64,000 nt of DNA from Fidelibacterota bacterium (lineage in GTDB: Bacteria; Fidelibacterota; UBA8477; JABMPR01). The translations under genes and the position numbers were made by a program. Below are positions 9,993 to 25,041 of the stretch, in pieces (positions within the stretch are counted from its first letter, which is position 1; each line of letters starts with the position of its first letter). The notes under the pieces are model-generated. The model did no database searches, had not been told where the DNA came from, and saw only the letters and a list, made by a program, of their open reading frames with translations. The DNA is taken from the NCBI GenBank assembly GCA_016845065.1, contig JAERTG010000142.1:1-64000 (forward strand). The letters are read 5' to 3'.

Positions 9993-11015
9993 TCACACTG
10001 CCCCTTTATTAATCATGATCTTGCGCATCGTTGCTGCTGCTACTTCTGGCGTAATGTCCCTCTGAGCCTCAGCCATGAGTTCGTAACCTACCATGAACTT
10101 CCGAATCGCAGCTGAGCGTAGTAATGGAGGGTAAAAATGAGCATGCAGGGTCCAGTACTTTGTTTCCCAGATCGATCGAGGAGCCTGATGCCAGCCCATA
10201 CTGTATGGGAAAGGCGTATTAAAAATCAAATCATACATGCTGATCAATTTTTTGAGAGCTTCAACCAATTCCTTTTGTTGCTCACTGGATAGATCCATGA
10301 GAGTGGAAACTTCTACTTTGGGCAAAACAATTGTTTCAAAGGGCCAGGTTGCCCAAAACGGGACGAGAACTGCCCAGTTTTGATTCTGAAAAAGCACACG
10401 CTCTTCACTATGCAACTCTAATTTCAAGTATTCCATTAACATGTTCTGATGACGCAATTCCCAATATTCCTTCTGCGTCCTCTGCTCTTTCATAATTTCA
10501 GTAGGAATAAAATCTCCAGCCCAGATTTGTCCATGTGGATGAGGATTTGAAGCCCCCATCTGAGATCCCCTGTTTTCAAAGATCTGAACGTAGTCATAAT
10601 CTTCAAAGAGTGCTCTTGATTCATCTATCCATGCTTTCACAACAGCCAAAAGATCATTGTTGGACAATTCACCCAGTGAAAGATCATGACGGGATGAGTA
10701 GCATAACACCTTAGAAGTACCTCTAGTCGTTTCCCATCGCCTGAGATCCTGGGTGTTCTCAGATTCAGATACTGTATGGGGAATCAGTGCCGGGAAGTCA
10801 TTTGTAAATGTATATATCCCGGTGTATTCTGGATTTCTTTGACCATTCGCCCGCTCCACTCCTGGACAGAGGTAACAGTCAGGGTCAAATTCTGGTTTCT
10901 GTACTTGGACCACATCCTCTTCAGCTCCCAGCCATGGGCGATCTGTGCGATGTGCACAGACTAGCACCCATTCACCCGTCAGGGGATTTAATCTTCTGTG
11001 AGGTTGATCCAGCAT
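9993..11015 (-). CDS. galT: Galactose-1-phosphate uridylyltransferase
   Basis: RRLNPLTGEWVLVCAHRTDRPW and GASNPHPHGQIWAG (HPH active site). Confidence 0.95.
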   Translation of the reverse strand: MLDQPHRRLNPLTGEWVLVCAHRTDRPWLGAEEDVVQVQKPEFDPDCYLCPGVERANGQRNPEYTGIYTFTNDFPALIPHTVSESENTQDLRRWETTRGTSKVLCYSSRHDLSLGELSNNDLLAVVKAWIDESRALFEDYDYVQIFENRGSQMGASNPHPHGQIWAGDFIPTEIMKEQRTQKEYWELRHQNMLMEYLKLELHSEERVLFQNQNWAVLVPFWATWPFETIVLPKVEVSTLMDLSSEQQKELVEALKKLISMYDLIFNTPFPYSMGWHQAPRSIWETKYWTLHAHFYPPLLRSAAIRKFMVGYELMAEAQRDITPEVAAATMRKIMINKGAV

Positions 11016-11033
11016 CGTTTCTCGAACTATCGC

Positions 11034-12668
11034 TTACCAGAATACAGAATAGAGCACTACAAGAACCAAACCAATGATAGTAGCGCTTATATTGAATACT
11101 GGATCTGTCTGGAAAAGAGTCTTGCTGATAGGTATGCCTTTGTCATCAGCCTCTCCCTTACCTTCGATGTGACTGACAATGGCAATGATCAGCATTGTGG
11201 TAAGCCATGTTATCATCATCTGATGCATCCACGGCATCTCTGTGCCAAGCTTTAATCCCAGCGCAATGAAAATTGAAAGTACAGCACCCCAGATCGCTGC
11301 GTTATTTGTAGATCTCTTATAGAATAATCCCATGATGAATACCCCCAGGATTCCTGGACTCACCAGACCGGTGTACTCCTGGATATACTGGAACATTTCT
11401 TTCACGGAACCTAATGAAGGTGCCACCATGACGGCAATAACCAGAGATACCAGGACAGCAATACGACCAACCTTAACAGTTTGCCTGTCTGAGGCATCCT
11501 TATTGATGTAGGCACGATAGATATCCATAGTGAAAATTGTAGATGTTGAATTCAGCATTGAGGCCAAAGAAGATACAATAGCTGCTGACAGAGCTGCCAG
11601 TACGAGTCCCTGGAGTCCGGTTGGAACAAACTGACTGATCAACCAGGGATATGCTTTATCATAGTTAACCCCATCAGCTCCACTACTGAAAGCCTCAGTT
11701 ACACCAGGGATACTAGCTGTACCTTCTGGAGATGTGAACATCACATAGGCTACGATTCCTGGGATGACAACAATGATAGGGATAATAAGTTTTAGGAAGG
11801 CTGCAAATACGATTCCCCGTTGTGATTCCTTGAGGGATTTGGCTGCAAATGTACGCTGGATGATGTATTGGTTAAATCCCCAATAATACAGGTTTGCCAC
11901 CCACATCCCTCCTACCAGAACTGCTATCCCCGGAAGATCCCCGAAACTGGGGTGACCTTCCTTCAGGATCATATGGAAATGATCCCCAGCTGCATTGTAT
12001 ATATGGCCAAGACCATTGATCACACCTCCTTCAACGGTGACATGATTCAATGCGATTACTGTCGTGATCAATCCACCAACGATCAGCAGGATCACCTGGA
12101 TGACGTCTGTCCAGGCCACTGCTGACAACCCACCCCAGATGGAATAGGCAGCTGCGAAGAATGCCAGGGCAAGAATTCCATGCATGATATATTCGCCGGA
12201 TCCAGACCCCAGGATGGTATCCAAGGCCTTAGATCCCAGAAAAAGTACTGATGTTAGATTTACAAATATGAATAGTGCGATCCAAAACACAGCCAGAATT
12301 GTCTTCAGATTCTTACTATACCGGACCTCCACGAACTGAGGGATGGTATAGATCTTCTTCTCAATAAAAATGGGCAGGAAGTATTTACCCACAATAATTA
12401 GAGTCAATGCCGCCATCCATTCATAGGAGGCTATGGCCAATCCGATAGAAAATCCACTACCAGACATACCGATGAACTGCTCTGCAGATATGTTCGCAGC
12501 GATCAGCGAGGCACCAATGGCCCACCAGGGAAGTGATTTGCCAGCTAAAAAATAGTCCTCAGCATTCTTTTCATGACCCTCCTTGGATCGTGAGACCCAG
12601 AGTCCAACAGAAACAATGGTAAACGCATATAGTGCAAAGACGACATAATCGAGAGTTGAGAATTGCAT
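11034..12668 (-). CDS. Sodium/solute symporter (SSS family, SGLT-like sugar transporter)
   Basis: Hydrophobic; AEDYFLAGKSLPWWAIGASLIAANISAEQFIGMSGSGF is typical of SSS sodium/sugar symporters. Confidence 0.92.
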   Translation of the reverse strand: MQFSTLDYVVFALYAFTIVSVGLWVSRSKEGHEKNAEDYFLAGKSLPWWAIGASLIAANISAEQFIGMSGSGFSIGLAIASYEWMAALTLIIVGKYFLPIFIEKKIYTIPQFVEVRYSKNLKTILAVFWIALFIFVNLTSVLFLGSKALDTILGSGSGEYIMHGILALAFFAAAYSIWGGLSAVAWTDVIQVILLIVGGLITTVIALNHVTVEGGVINGLGHIYNAAGDHFHMILKEGHPSFGDLPGIAVLVGGMWVANLYYWGFNQYIIQRTFAAKSLKESQRGIVFAAFLKLIIPIIVVIPGIVAYVMFTSPEGTASIPGVTEAFSSGADGVNYDKAYPWLISQFVPTGLQGLVLAALSAAIVSSLASMLNSTSTIFTMDIYRAYINKDASDRQTVKVGRIAVLVSLVIAVMVAPSLGSVKEMFQYIQEYTGLVSPGILGVFIMGLFYKRSTNNAAIWGAVLSIFIALGLKLGTEMPWMHQMMITWLTTMLIIAIVSHIEGKGEADDKGIPISKTLFQTDPVFNISATIIGLVLVVLYSVFW

Positions 12669-12696
12669 TGATTATCCTTTCCTATTCATAATCTTT

Positions 12697-13740
12697 CTAT
12701 TCAATACCAAATCGATATGAGATAGTGTGTTTATATAACTGATCCTTTTCCACGATGGTGGTTGGGAAATGGCTTTCATGAGGGGCGTTTGGAAAAGCTT
12801 GGGGTTCAAGGCAGATAGCTTGACGCGGATGATGCACCATTCCTGACTTACCAGGTCTTTCACCATTTAAAAAGTTACCGGTATACAACTGCAACCCAGG
12901 GGCATTGCTAAAAACCTCCACCTTCCTCCCATTTGATAGGTTCAGGAGCGTGGCCACAGGTCCTGAACCCGACTTGATTACAAAGCAATGGTCATATCCT
13001 TGAGTTTTTTCGAGTTCGGGTGCTTCACTTTCTATACTTTTTCTCAGAGGTCTAACTGCCCTGAATTCAAAGGCAGTATTATCAACCGAACTCATTTCAC
13101 CTGTGGGAATGCCTGCTGGATCCATCGGCAAATACATATCGGCATTAATCTGAAGCGCATGGTCTGAAATATCTTTTATTGATTCAAGACCGCACAGATT
13201 GAAATATGGATGAAGCGTAAGGCTTAAGATAGTTTTCTTATTACTCGACGCCTCGATGGCAACCTGCAGCTCATTCTCAAGCGAGAGTGTATAATGGAGC
13301 TGGATCGTCAGCTCCCCGGGGAAACCCTGATCCCCATCTGGACTGCAATAAGTAAGGATAAGCTCATCATCATCTATTTGATGAGACCAGAGTTTCTGAT
13401 TGAGGCCTTCTTGTCCTCCATGGAGTGTGTTCTTCCCCTCATTATTGGTCAGATTATATGTGACTCCATCAAGGTCAAACGATGCACCCCTTATGCGGTT
13501 AGCATATCGTCCAATAAATGCACCGATATAATTTTGATCCTGGAGATAGCCTTCTAAATCATCAAAACCCAGGATGATATCATCGATATCACCTTGACGG
13601 TCTGGTGTGAATATGCGTCTAATAATTGCACCATAATTGATCAGGTCTACACGACATCCATGGCCATTATCCAAGTTGAAATTGAATACCTCTCGGCCGT
13701 CTGGCAAATAACCAAAATGATTCTGAGTGATGGTTGTCAT
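12697..13740 (-). CDS. galM: Aldose 1-epimerase
   Basis: IGAFIGRYANRIRGASFDLDG, NNEGKNTLHGG, TLHPYFNLCG. Confidence 0.93.
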   Translation of the reverse strand: MTTITQNHFGYLPDGREVFNFNLDNGHGCRVDLINYGAIIRRIFTPDRQGDIDDIILGFDDLEGYLQDQNYIGAFIGRYANRIRGASFDLDGVTYNLTNNEGKNTLHGGQEGLNQKLWSHQIDDDELILTYCSPDGDQGFPGELTIQLHYTLSLENELQVAIEASSNKKTILSLTLHPYFNLCGLESIKDISDHALQINADMYLPMDPAGIPTGEMSSVDNTAFEFRAVRPLRKSIESEAPELEKTQGYDHCFVIKSGSGPVATLLNLSNGRKVEVFSNAPGLQLYTGNFLNGERPGKSGMVHHPRQAICLEPQAFPNAPHESHFPTTIVEKDQLYKHTISYRFGIE

Positions 13741-14768
13741 TCAGCAACCTGTCTGGCGGTAGACTCACGAATGATGAGCTCGGTTTCAATGATTCTTGTT
13801 TGCGGTTTGCGCATATCAGGATCAAGTTTTAATTCATCAAGGAGGATCTGAACGGCCTGTTGACCCATCTTATATCCATGTTGATCAACGGTTGTGAGAG
13901 GTGGATCTAAAATTCCTGTTATGCTGTTATTACTAAAACCAGCCAAGCCCACATCATTTGGAATATTCAAGCCCATATGAAGCAATTCGGCCCTGGCCCC
14001 CATGGCAACAGGATCATTGATGGCAAAGATGGCATCTGGTGGTTCATCAAGATCAAATAGTGTTTTAACACCGAGTTGGCCTGATCTACCCTCCATGGCA
14101 CCGTGGATAATTAATTCTTCATCGAAGGAAAGACCAGCAGCGATCAAGGCATCCCTGTAGCCTCGTTGTCTTTCTTTGGCAATTCCCAGAAGACTTGGAC
14201 CGGCAAGATGGGCGATCCGGCGATACCCCTTGTCGATGAGGTGCTCAACAACCCGTACGGATCCCTGATAGTCATCAACGATGACCTTCGAGACATCAAG
14301 CTGCTCAAGGACGCGATCAAATAATACCACAGGAATCCCTCGGTTTAAAAACCTCAGGAAATGGTCACCGTCCTGTGTGGATTGTGAGACGCTAGCCGCA
14401 AGACCGGCAACTCGGTTGGATAACATATGGTGGCTATTCAAGACCTCTCGTTGATAATCTTCATTGGATTTTGAGACGATGACTGTGAATCCATGCTGAT
14501 GCGCAAGATCTTCCATCCCATCTATAACTGAGGAGAAAAACTCATGCTTGATCTCAGGTACGATTACACCGAAGGATGCAGAAGCATTAGTCTTCAGGTT
14601 TCTGGCAATACTATCTGGGAAATAGTCAAGCTTCAAGGCAATTTTTTTGACTTTTTCCACTGTCTCGTCCGCAATGGCTGGATTCCCCTGAAGTGCTCTG
14701 GAAACAGTAGAAATAGAAAGGCCAAGCTCGTTGGCTATATCCTTCATTGTGGGTGCTTTGCGGTTCAT
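13737..14768 (-). CDS. LacI family transcriptional regulator
   Basis: N-terminal HTH APTMKDIANELGLSISTVSRALQGNPAIADETVEKVKKIALKLDYFPDSIARNLKT; overlaps galM by ATGA. Confidence 0.95.
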   Translation of the reverse strand: MNRKAPTMKDIANELGLSISTVSRALQGNPAIADETVEKVKKIALKLDYFPDSIARNLKTNASASFGVIVPEIKHEFFSSVIDGMEDLAHQHGFTVIVSKSNEDYQREVLNSHHMLSNRVAGLAASVSQSTQDGDHFLRFLNRGIPVVLFDRVLEQLDVSKVIVDDYQGSVRVVEHLIDKGYRRIAHLAGPSLLGIAKERQRGYRDALIAAGLSFDEELIIHGAMEGRSGQLGVKTLFDLDEPPDAIFAINDPVAMGARAELLHMGLNIPNDVGLAGFSNNSITGILDPPLTTVDQHGYKMGQQAVQILLDELKLDPDMRKPQTRIIETELIIRESTARQVAE

Positions 14769-14784
14769 CTCTCAGCTTCGTTTC

Positions 14785-17514
14785 TTATTTCATCAAGGTC
14801 ATTTTTGTAATGTATCGCTCATTATCGATCAAAAGGCGGCAGACATAAATTCCTGAAGCATGTTCTGAGGCATTAAAATGTGCTGTATAAGTACCAGCAG
14901 GTAGAGAGCCTTCTCTAAGAACAGATACGCGTTGACCACGAATGTTAAAGACTTCAAGCAGAACATCAGCTCGTGCATCAAGGTCATACAGAATTGTGGC
15001 AATAGCATTAAATGGATTGGGATAAGTGTACACTCTATAATTTCCAGGTATTTCAGGATCATCCGAGGCCGCATCTTTGATGGTAATCTCATCTAAACGC
15101 CAGTAATAATGCTGCTGATTCGTGTTGAATCCCAGATAAACATCCTTATTCTTGAGAAGTTCTAGATCTATACCTTGAACCGTCTTCCACTGACCCATTT
15201 CAGTTTCATCTGTCACCATGGATGAAAGTGTGATCCATGGGCCTGCTACATCCTCTGCATACTGCAATTGAACCGTATGCCGCGGAGTGCCGCCAGAACG
15301 TGTGTGGTCCCAACCTCTTTGTTCCATAAAGCTTAGCTCAGGTCGCCTGAAGCCATCTATGGTGATGAGTGGAGAAACCAACCTGAGAGAACCTACCCAA
15401 TGCGCCTCAAGCGATAAGGCTCGGTCACCTCGAGCGGTCTGAGATGTCCATTGATCACTCATTTTATCATATACATCCATTGTATTAAGCGAAATAGCAT
15501 CCTCAATGGAACCAGAGGAGTGAATCAACCACCCTGAATTGCTTCCCCCTATTCGATCATACTCAAAATCTTCCAGATAGACATATCCTTCAGGGAGCCC
15601 AATTACAAACGACTTTTCATAGGTTTTGGTTATTTCTCCGTCATCCATTTGAATGCTGATATCCATGGTATGCCCTGACGGATAATCATCGGAGACATCT
15701 AAGGGAATCCTGATCTCCCTCGAACCATGGGCAGCAAGATGTGAAATCATTCTGGTTGAGTTCAGATTGTCCACATAAGTATGAGAACTAGAATCGAGTG
15801 TCACACTTAACTCAATATTTTCTCCCTCTAATTCTCCTGAGTTATTCAAATTCAGTACGAGGGCAACCCGTTCACCTGGATGAAATCTTCCATCAGCATT
15901 TCCTGATAACTCGATTCCAGAGAGTTGTATCCCATATTCTGGCATCAGACCAATCCCCAACTCGAAGTGATGAATGGCAGACGGTTCTGAATCACCAATC
16001 AAATATTTAAGATTAACATGAGATTGAAGGCTTACTTCTTCACCAATGCTAATCTCGTGAGTGATAAAAACTGAATCCAGCGGCATGAGAACCGGAAGGG
16101 CAACTGTGTCTACAGCAACCTCCAGATCTTCTTCAGCAAAATTATTTATTTCAAGTCGGATATAATCGTTTGAAGAGGCTTGTTCCCCAACATTGGTCAC
16201 AACTGTTCTCAGTGTAACCACCTCCCCGACATCTGCTCGGCCATTATTGTTATCATCCACAATGATCTCAGGCTGGGAAATAGTAAACACTGCCTCAGTA
16301 GATGTGACCCCAGTTGTAAGATGATCCAGCGATTGCTGAAGGAATGAATTGAAGTTGGTGAGGGTTGTATCGTTCCACGCCAGGGGTCCGCTATAAATAT
16401 ACGGACTCATGATATAACGGCGATCATGAGCTACATGTCCAGCACCCCAATTATGACCAGATTCATGTGCCTGAAAATTCGCAAGCCAGCGAGTTTCCCC
16501 TAATCCCCAGAATTCAACAAGATGATGTCGTCCATACTGTCCTATTGTTCCGAGCCAGGCATAGGAATAGCCAATCTCCCTGCCTGTCCATAGAGTTGCA
16601 ATATCATGCCACCGTGATACACCACCATCTGAAACCCACTGATCAAAGGCTCGGAGATATTCCCCAGCATTGGTCGTGTGCGGCAACCCACCTGCATTCT
16701 GATCAGTAAAAATGCAAATTTCTACAAGTTCATAATGAATACCCAGATCCTCGTAGTACCCGTCGGTCATATTCAGGATACTTATCAATTCAGTGGCAAG
16801 TCTGGAAACAGTGCCAGCCTTTACAAAGGATTCATAATCGGCAACCAGGGCTATTTCGGCTGTGTATATAACCGTGTCACTAACTAAAATATTGTGGTTT
16901 TCATGGTGTTGACCTGCATCAAGATATGGAGAAATTGCATAGTCCAGATGTTGATGCGGATAACCCTCAGCCTTTTCCATACCAGAATACACTTTAATTA
17001 GTAGTTCACCGTCCGAGTTGACCTCATGACTCTCAATAAAAGTTATATCTCCAGCTCTATCGCCGATGAACCCGGATATGTGATCTTGTGAGATTGAAAT
17101 CCTGACGTGACTATCTTCATCTTGATTCAGGATCCCTTCAAAGGTTTTAATCCCTGGATCAATCCATTCTTCATCCCCATACTGGGATATTTCCCGAATA
17201 ACAAAGTCCTCTGAGAAGAGGTCTACTTCCTTCAGTTTAATGGAAGCGGACTTGAGACGACCAAGATCAATTGCAAGCTCTGGTTCTTTTGCTCCCATTA
17301 TTTGAGTGAGGATTGTAGAGGGATTGGGAAGTACATACGTATATCTGCCATCAGCATGAACTTGGACATCACCATGAATCTGGGGGATGACTTCCAAAGA
17401 AAACAGATTTTGTGACTGTTCACTATGCAGATGTGTTGGTGATAGCAATACCAGGATGGCAGCCACTTGGAGGAGTGACCCCCCAATATCCCTCTTTCTG
17501 AGATGATTTTTCAT
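14785..17514 (-). CDS. Secreted metzincin-type zinc metalloprotease with C-terminal sorting domain
   Basis: HESGHNWGAGHVAH (HExxHxxGxxH) followed by Met-turn-like YIMSPY; C-terminal YPNPFNAIATILYDL...ITKMTLMK. Confidence 0.85.
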   Translation of the reverse strand: MKNHLRKRDIGGSLLQVAAILVLLSPTHLHSEQSQNLFSLEVIPQIHGDVQVHADGRYTYVLPNPSTILTQIMGAKEPELAIDLGRLKSASIKLKEVDLFSEDFVIREISQYGDEEWIDPGIKTFEGILNQDEDSHVRISISQDHISGFIGDRAGDITFIESHEVNSDGELLIKVYSGMEKAEGYPHQHLDYAISPYLDAGQHHENHNILVSDTVIYTAEIALVADYESFVKAGTVSRLATELISILNMTDGYYEDLGIHYELVEICIFTDQNAGGLPHTTNAGEYLRAFDQWVSDGGVSRWHDIATLWTGREIGYSYAWLGTIGQYGRHHLVEFWGLGETRWLANFQAHESGHNWGAGHVAHDRRYIMSPYIYSGPLAWNDTTLTNFNSFLQQSLDHLTTGVTSTEAVFTISQPEIIVDDNNNGRADVGEVVTLRTVVTNVGEQASSNDYIRLEINNFAEEDLEVAVDTVALPVLMPLDSVFITHEISIGEEVSLQSHVNLKYLIGDSEPSAIHHFELGIGLMPEYGIQLSGIELSGNADGRFHPGERVALVLNLNNSGELEGENIELSVTLDSSSHTYVDNLNSTRMISHLAAHGSREIRIPLDVSDDYPSGHTMDISIQMDDGEITKTYEKSFVIGLPEGYVYLEDFEYDRIGGSNSGWLIHSSGSIEDAISLNTMDVYDKMSDQWTSQTARGDRALSLEAHWVGSLRLVSPLITIDGFRRPELSFMEQRGWDHTRSGGTPRHTVQLQYAEDVAGPWITLSSMVTDETEMGQWKTVQGIDLELLKNKDVYLGFNTNQQHYYWRLDEITIKDAASDDPEIPGNYRVYTYPNPFNAIATILYDLDARADVLLEVFNIRGQRVSVLREGSLPAGTYTAHFNASEHASGIYVCRLLIDNERYITKMTLMK

Positions 17515-17520
17515 CTATCT

Positions 17521-21887
<4,367 letters not shown>

Positions 21888-21894
21888 TATTGGA

Positions 21895-23973
21895 TCACAT
21901 CTCCCACAGCATCATTAGAAGATGAGCGGCTGACCAGGAGAAATGATTGACCTTCATGCCCTCGCCTGTCTCCGGGTTATAGTTCTCCCTTATTGGTCCC
22001 TGCGCTCCCTTCAATCCTTCACAACGGTCAAGGACCTGTCGTGTATATCGAATTGCATCTTCTTCATATCCATATTTTCGCAAACCCGAGATTCCAAAAT
22101 AGACCTGATCCAGCCAGACTGGACCTCGCCAGTATCCTGTGAGATATGCCGGATTACTTTTAGAGACGGTGGGAAAAGGGATGTATGTTGAAAAATGCTC
22201 TGGATCCAGAATCTTATTGCGTACCGCAGAGGCTTGTTCCTTACTGGCGACACCAGTCCACAGCGGGATCCATCCCTGTGGTCCATACACAGGAATATGA
22301 GTCCGGTCGAAGATACCCACATCATAGAAAAAGCCAGTTTTGGCATCAAACATGTCCACACGGATACGATCTTTGAGCTCCCCAGCTTCATGAGTGTAAT
22401 TCTTTGCAGTATTTTCATCGTTAAGCAGTTCGCTCAATTTCGCCAGATATAATTTTTCAAGATAGAGATAGGAATTCAGGTCAACTGATTCCTGATCAAG
22501 AGACCAGGCTGTTGCATTGTTCTGGAGCACTTTGGAAGAGTCGTAATGAATACCATCGTCCACCCCGCTCTCCCATTTTGCTGCAACCAAAGTTCCATCT
22601 GTACAGCCATATTCACAGAGTCCATTTTGATCATGATCTCGGTGTTCATACCACCATTGATGATACTTGACCAATCGTGGATAGATAGCTCTGACAAACT
22701 CAAGGTTCTGGGAGTGATCATACAATTCTGAGACAGCCCAGGCGGCCAAGGGAGGTTTGGTATTCCGCCAATTATTCTCCGTGCTGTCAGCATAGATACA
22801 ATCGGCGATCATCCCATGTTCATCTTGAAAATCAAACATGGTCAATATTTGCTCTTCAGCGATCTCAGGGGCAAATCTGGCCAGTGCGACAACATGCTTC
22901 CATGAGTCCCAACCCCAGAACCCATTAAAATACCATACTGCTGCTGAAGGGAACAAACCCCCATGCCTCAGCGCTCCCCTGGGCGCTCTCCAATTCAAGA
23001 TCATTGTCTCAAGCGCTTTGACTGCAACCTGCTGATACTCAGGCTCTTGAAGCAGCGTGGTCTTCTCAGATAGAATTGCATTGATATACCCATCCCAGCG
23101 CAGCTCATTTTGATTGAATATTTCCTCAATCTGATGGGAAGATAGTGGTGTAATTTCAAGCGCTTCAATTTCAGCCTGCCCCACTGCCGATGTGTATGTG
23201 AGCGTCACCGTTTCCTGATAGGAAGCACCAGGTTTGACCATCTGGGCTCGCCTTCCCTCCATTTCATAGCTATTAGATACAGCTATATCGCTATGATACG
23301 CTTGTGTTTCAGGGAAATTCAGGGTAAGTAGATCACTACTGGAGCCCATGTGGAAATAAACTTTCTGGTTTCTGCTGGAAAGCTCAACACCTTCCATCCA
23401 GACTTGACCTCGCCAGTTCATTTTTATGTATTTGCTGTCCTGTGATAGGTTTTTCACCTCTACTTTGATCATTGCGGTATTGGCATCAGCAAAGCAAAGC
23501 TCCTGAGCAACATTGATATCCTCATTCTGAGAGTTGATCCTGATCAATCCAGGATAATAAGTGGTATTGACAGTCATTCCAGATACAGGTTTGAAGTCTG
23601 TCCCGTTATGGGATTGAAGAATTTCCAGATTAGCCAGAGAGGTCGCCAGCCATGAACCGTGAGAAAGCAAAAAAGGACCAACAAATCCTAATCCATCTTC
23701 ATCGGTCTTCTTGATGTCAGGTAGAGAGAACCCAAACCAGGCTCCCTGATCTGAAAAGAAGAAGGTTTCGAAATCATGAATGTCTTGGGGAGTCCCTGTG
23801 ATATCCAGGACGTCAGGAAAATCTGTTCGTTTGTGTTCCCGGGTCACTTTAGTCTCAACAGGTGTACATCCAAAAAGTCCTATTACCAGCATAAAAAACA
23901 CTCCTGTTTGGAATGCAAGTTTCACCTGTTGTTTAATATGTATAATCATACTCTCCACCTTTTTGATGACCAT
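21895..23973 (-). CDS. GH63-like (YgjK-type) alpha-glycosidase, lipoprotein-like N-terminus
   Basis: VWYFNGFWGWDSWKHVVALARFAPEIAEEQI, NTKPPLAAWAVSELYD, YHQWWYEHRDHDQNGLCEYG, YWRGPVWLDQVYFGI; signal ...LVIGLFGCTPVE. Confidence 0.8.
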   Translation of the reverse strand: MVIKKVESMIIHIKQQVKLAFQTGVFFMLVIGLFGCTPVETKVTREHKRTDFPDVLDITGTPQDIHDFETFFFSDQGAWFGFSLPDIKKTDEDGLGFVGPFLLSHGSWLATSLANLEILQSHNGTDFKPVSGMTVNTTYYPGLIRINSQNEDINVAQELCFADANTAMIKVEVKNLSQDSKYIKMNWRGQVWMEGVELSSRNQKVYFHMGSSSDLLTLNFPETQAYHSDIAVSNSYEMEGRRAQMVKPGASYQETVTLTYTSAVGQAEIEALEITPLSSHQIEEIFNQNELRWDGYINAILSEKTTLLQEPEYQQVAVKALETMILNWRAPRGALRHGGLFPSAAVWYFNGFWGWDSWKHVVALARFAPEIAEEQILTMFDFQDEHGMIADCIYADSTENNWRNTKPPLAAWAVSELYDHSQNLEFVRAIYPRLVKYHQWWYEHRDHDQNGLCEYGCTDGTLVAAKWESGVDDGIHYDSSKVLQNNATAWSLDQESVDLNSYLYLEKLYLAKLSELLNDENTAKNYTHEAGELKDRIRVDMFDAKTGFFYDVGIFDRTHIPVYGPQGWIPLWTGVASKEQASAVRNKILDPEHFSTYIPFPTVSKSNPAYLTGYWRGPVWLDQVYFGISGLRKYGYEEDAIRYTRQVLDRCEGLKGAQGPIRENYNPETGEGMKVNHFSWSAAHLLMMLWEM

Positions 23974-24038
23974 GGAATATCAGAAAGAAACCAATGTGGG
24001 TCGCCCCCTTGAGGTTTATAGACACCTCATATGCATCA

Positions 24039-25034
24039 TTAGAAGTTTACTGAGACCGATATCCTGTTCACTGGTGAAAAATCTCCCGCCTGGCTCAAAG
24101 CATAACTGATGTTGGTCTTGAGTTTCCCCAGGGAAAGATTTACACCTGCGCCCACTGAAAGACCTTCAGAGTCATAATTGAACTTATAACCCGTCCTGAA
24201 GAAGAACATATCATTCAGACCATATTCTAATCCGAGATGAACACGTTCCGTATAGTCGCGAGGGTGCACAGCATCAAGCGCCACCAGAAGACTTTGTTTT
24301 TCTGACATTCCCAACAATTCAAACACATCGGCTGCAGCGCCAATTGTGAATGTGATGGGTAATTCAAAACTGTACTGTTCATAGATCATTTCCTGGCTGA
24401 AATTGCGAACGCTCATTCCAAATCGAAAACTGCTTTTACCAGGAAAAAATATGGTACCAAAGTCCCACACCACCCCACTGGTCGCATTGTCCTCCATCTC
24501 GCCTTCCACCTGATTCTGTCCTAGTTTCTGGCTGGCATATCGCATATGTCCACCCACGGAGAACTTATCGGTGAGGCTACGTGCATAGGCAAGTCCTATA
24601 GCGCTGGCCGCTACATCCACGTTTCCTGTCTCGACAAAACCGAGTTCATTGTCAGCTACTTGTGTACCGATAATATCTCCATAATCAGCAGTCTGATATG
24701 AGATCCCGAAAGTACCCAGCGAGCCAACTGTCTTTGAAACACCCACAGAAATATATGAGATGTCGGCAAACCATTGTGTCTGATTAGTTACCAGATCGGT
24801 GCCCATGGTTTGTCGGGCTAATCCAGCAGGATTATAGAACATGTTCTCTGCTCCAGTACCAGTAAGTGTTACTGCACCACCCATTGCAGCTGCCCGTGCA
24901 TTTGCATCGATCTTCAGAAACTGATAACCTGTTTGACCAACTTTTTTCAACTCATCAGCCTGCAATGGCATAAATATTACTGCCATGATCAATACGCTCA
25001 GCAGGATCTTAGAATTCAAATTTTTCATTTTCAT
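24039..25034 (-). CDS. PorV/PorQ family outer-membrane beta-barrel protein
   Basis: VGQTGYQFLKIDANARAAAMGGAVTLTGTGAENMFYNPAGLA and repeated beta-strand segments ending in VSVNF. Confidence 0.82.
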   Translation of the reverse strand: MKMKNLNSKILLSVLIMAVIFMPLQADELKKVGQTGYQFLKIDANARAAAMGGAVTLTGTGAENMFYNPAGLARQTMGTDLVTNQTQWFADISYISVGVSKTVGSLGTFGISYQTADYGDIIGTQVADNELGFVETGNVDVAASAIGLAYARSLTDKFSVGGHMRYASQKLGQNQVEGEMEDNATSGVVWDFGTIFFPGKSSFRFGMSVRNFSQEMIYEQYSFELPITFTIGAAADVFELLGMSEKQSLLVALDAVHPRDYTERVHLGLEYGLNDMFFFRTGYKFNYDSEGLSVGAGVNLSLGKLKTNISYALSQAGDFSPVNRISVSVNF

Positions 25035-25041
25035 CTCCCTC

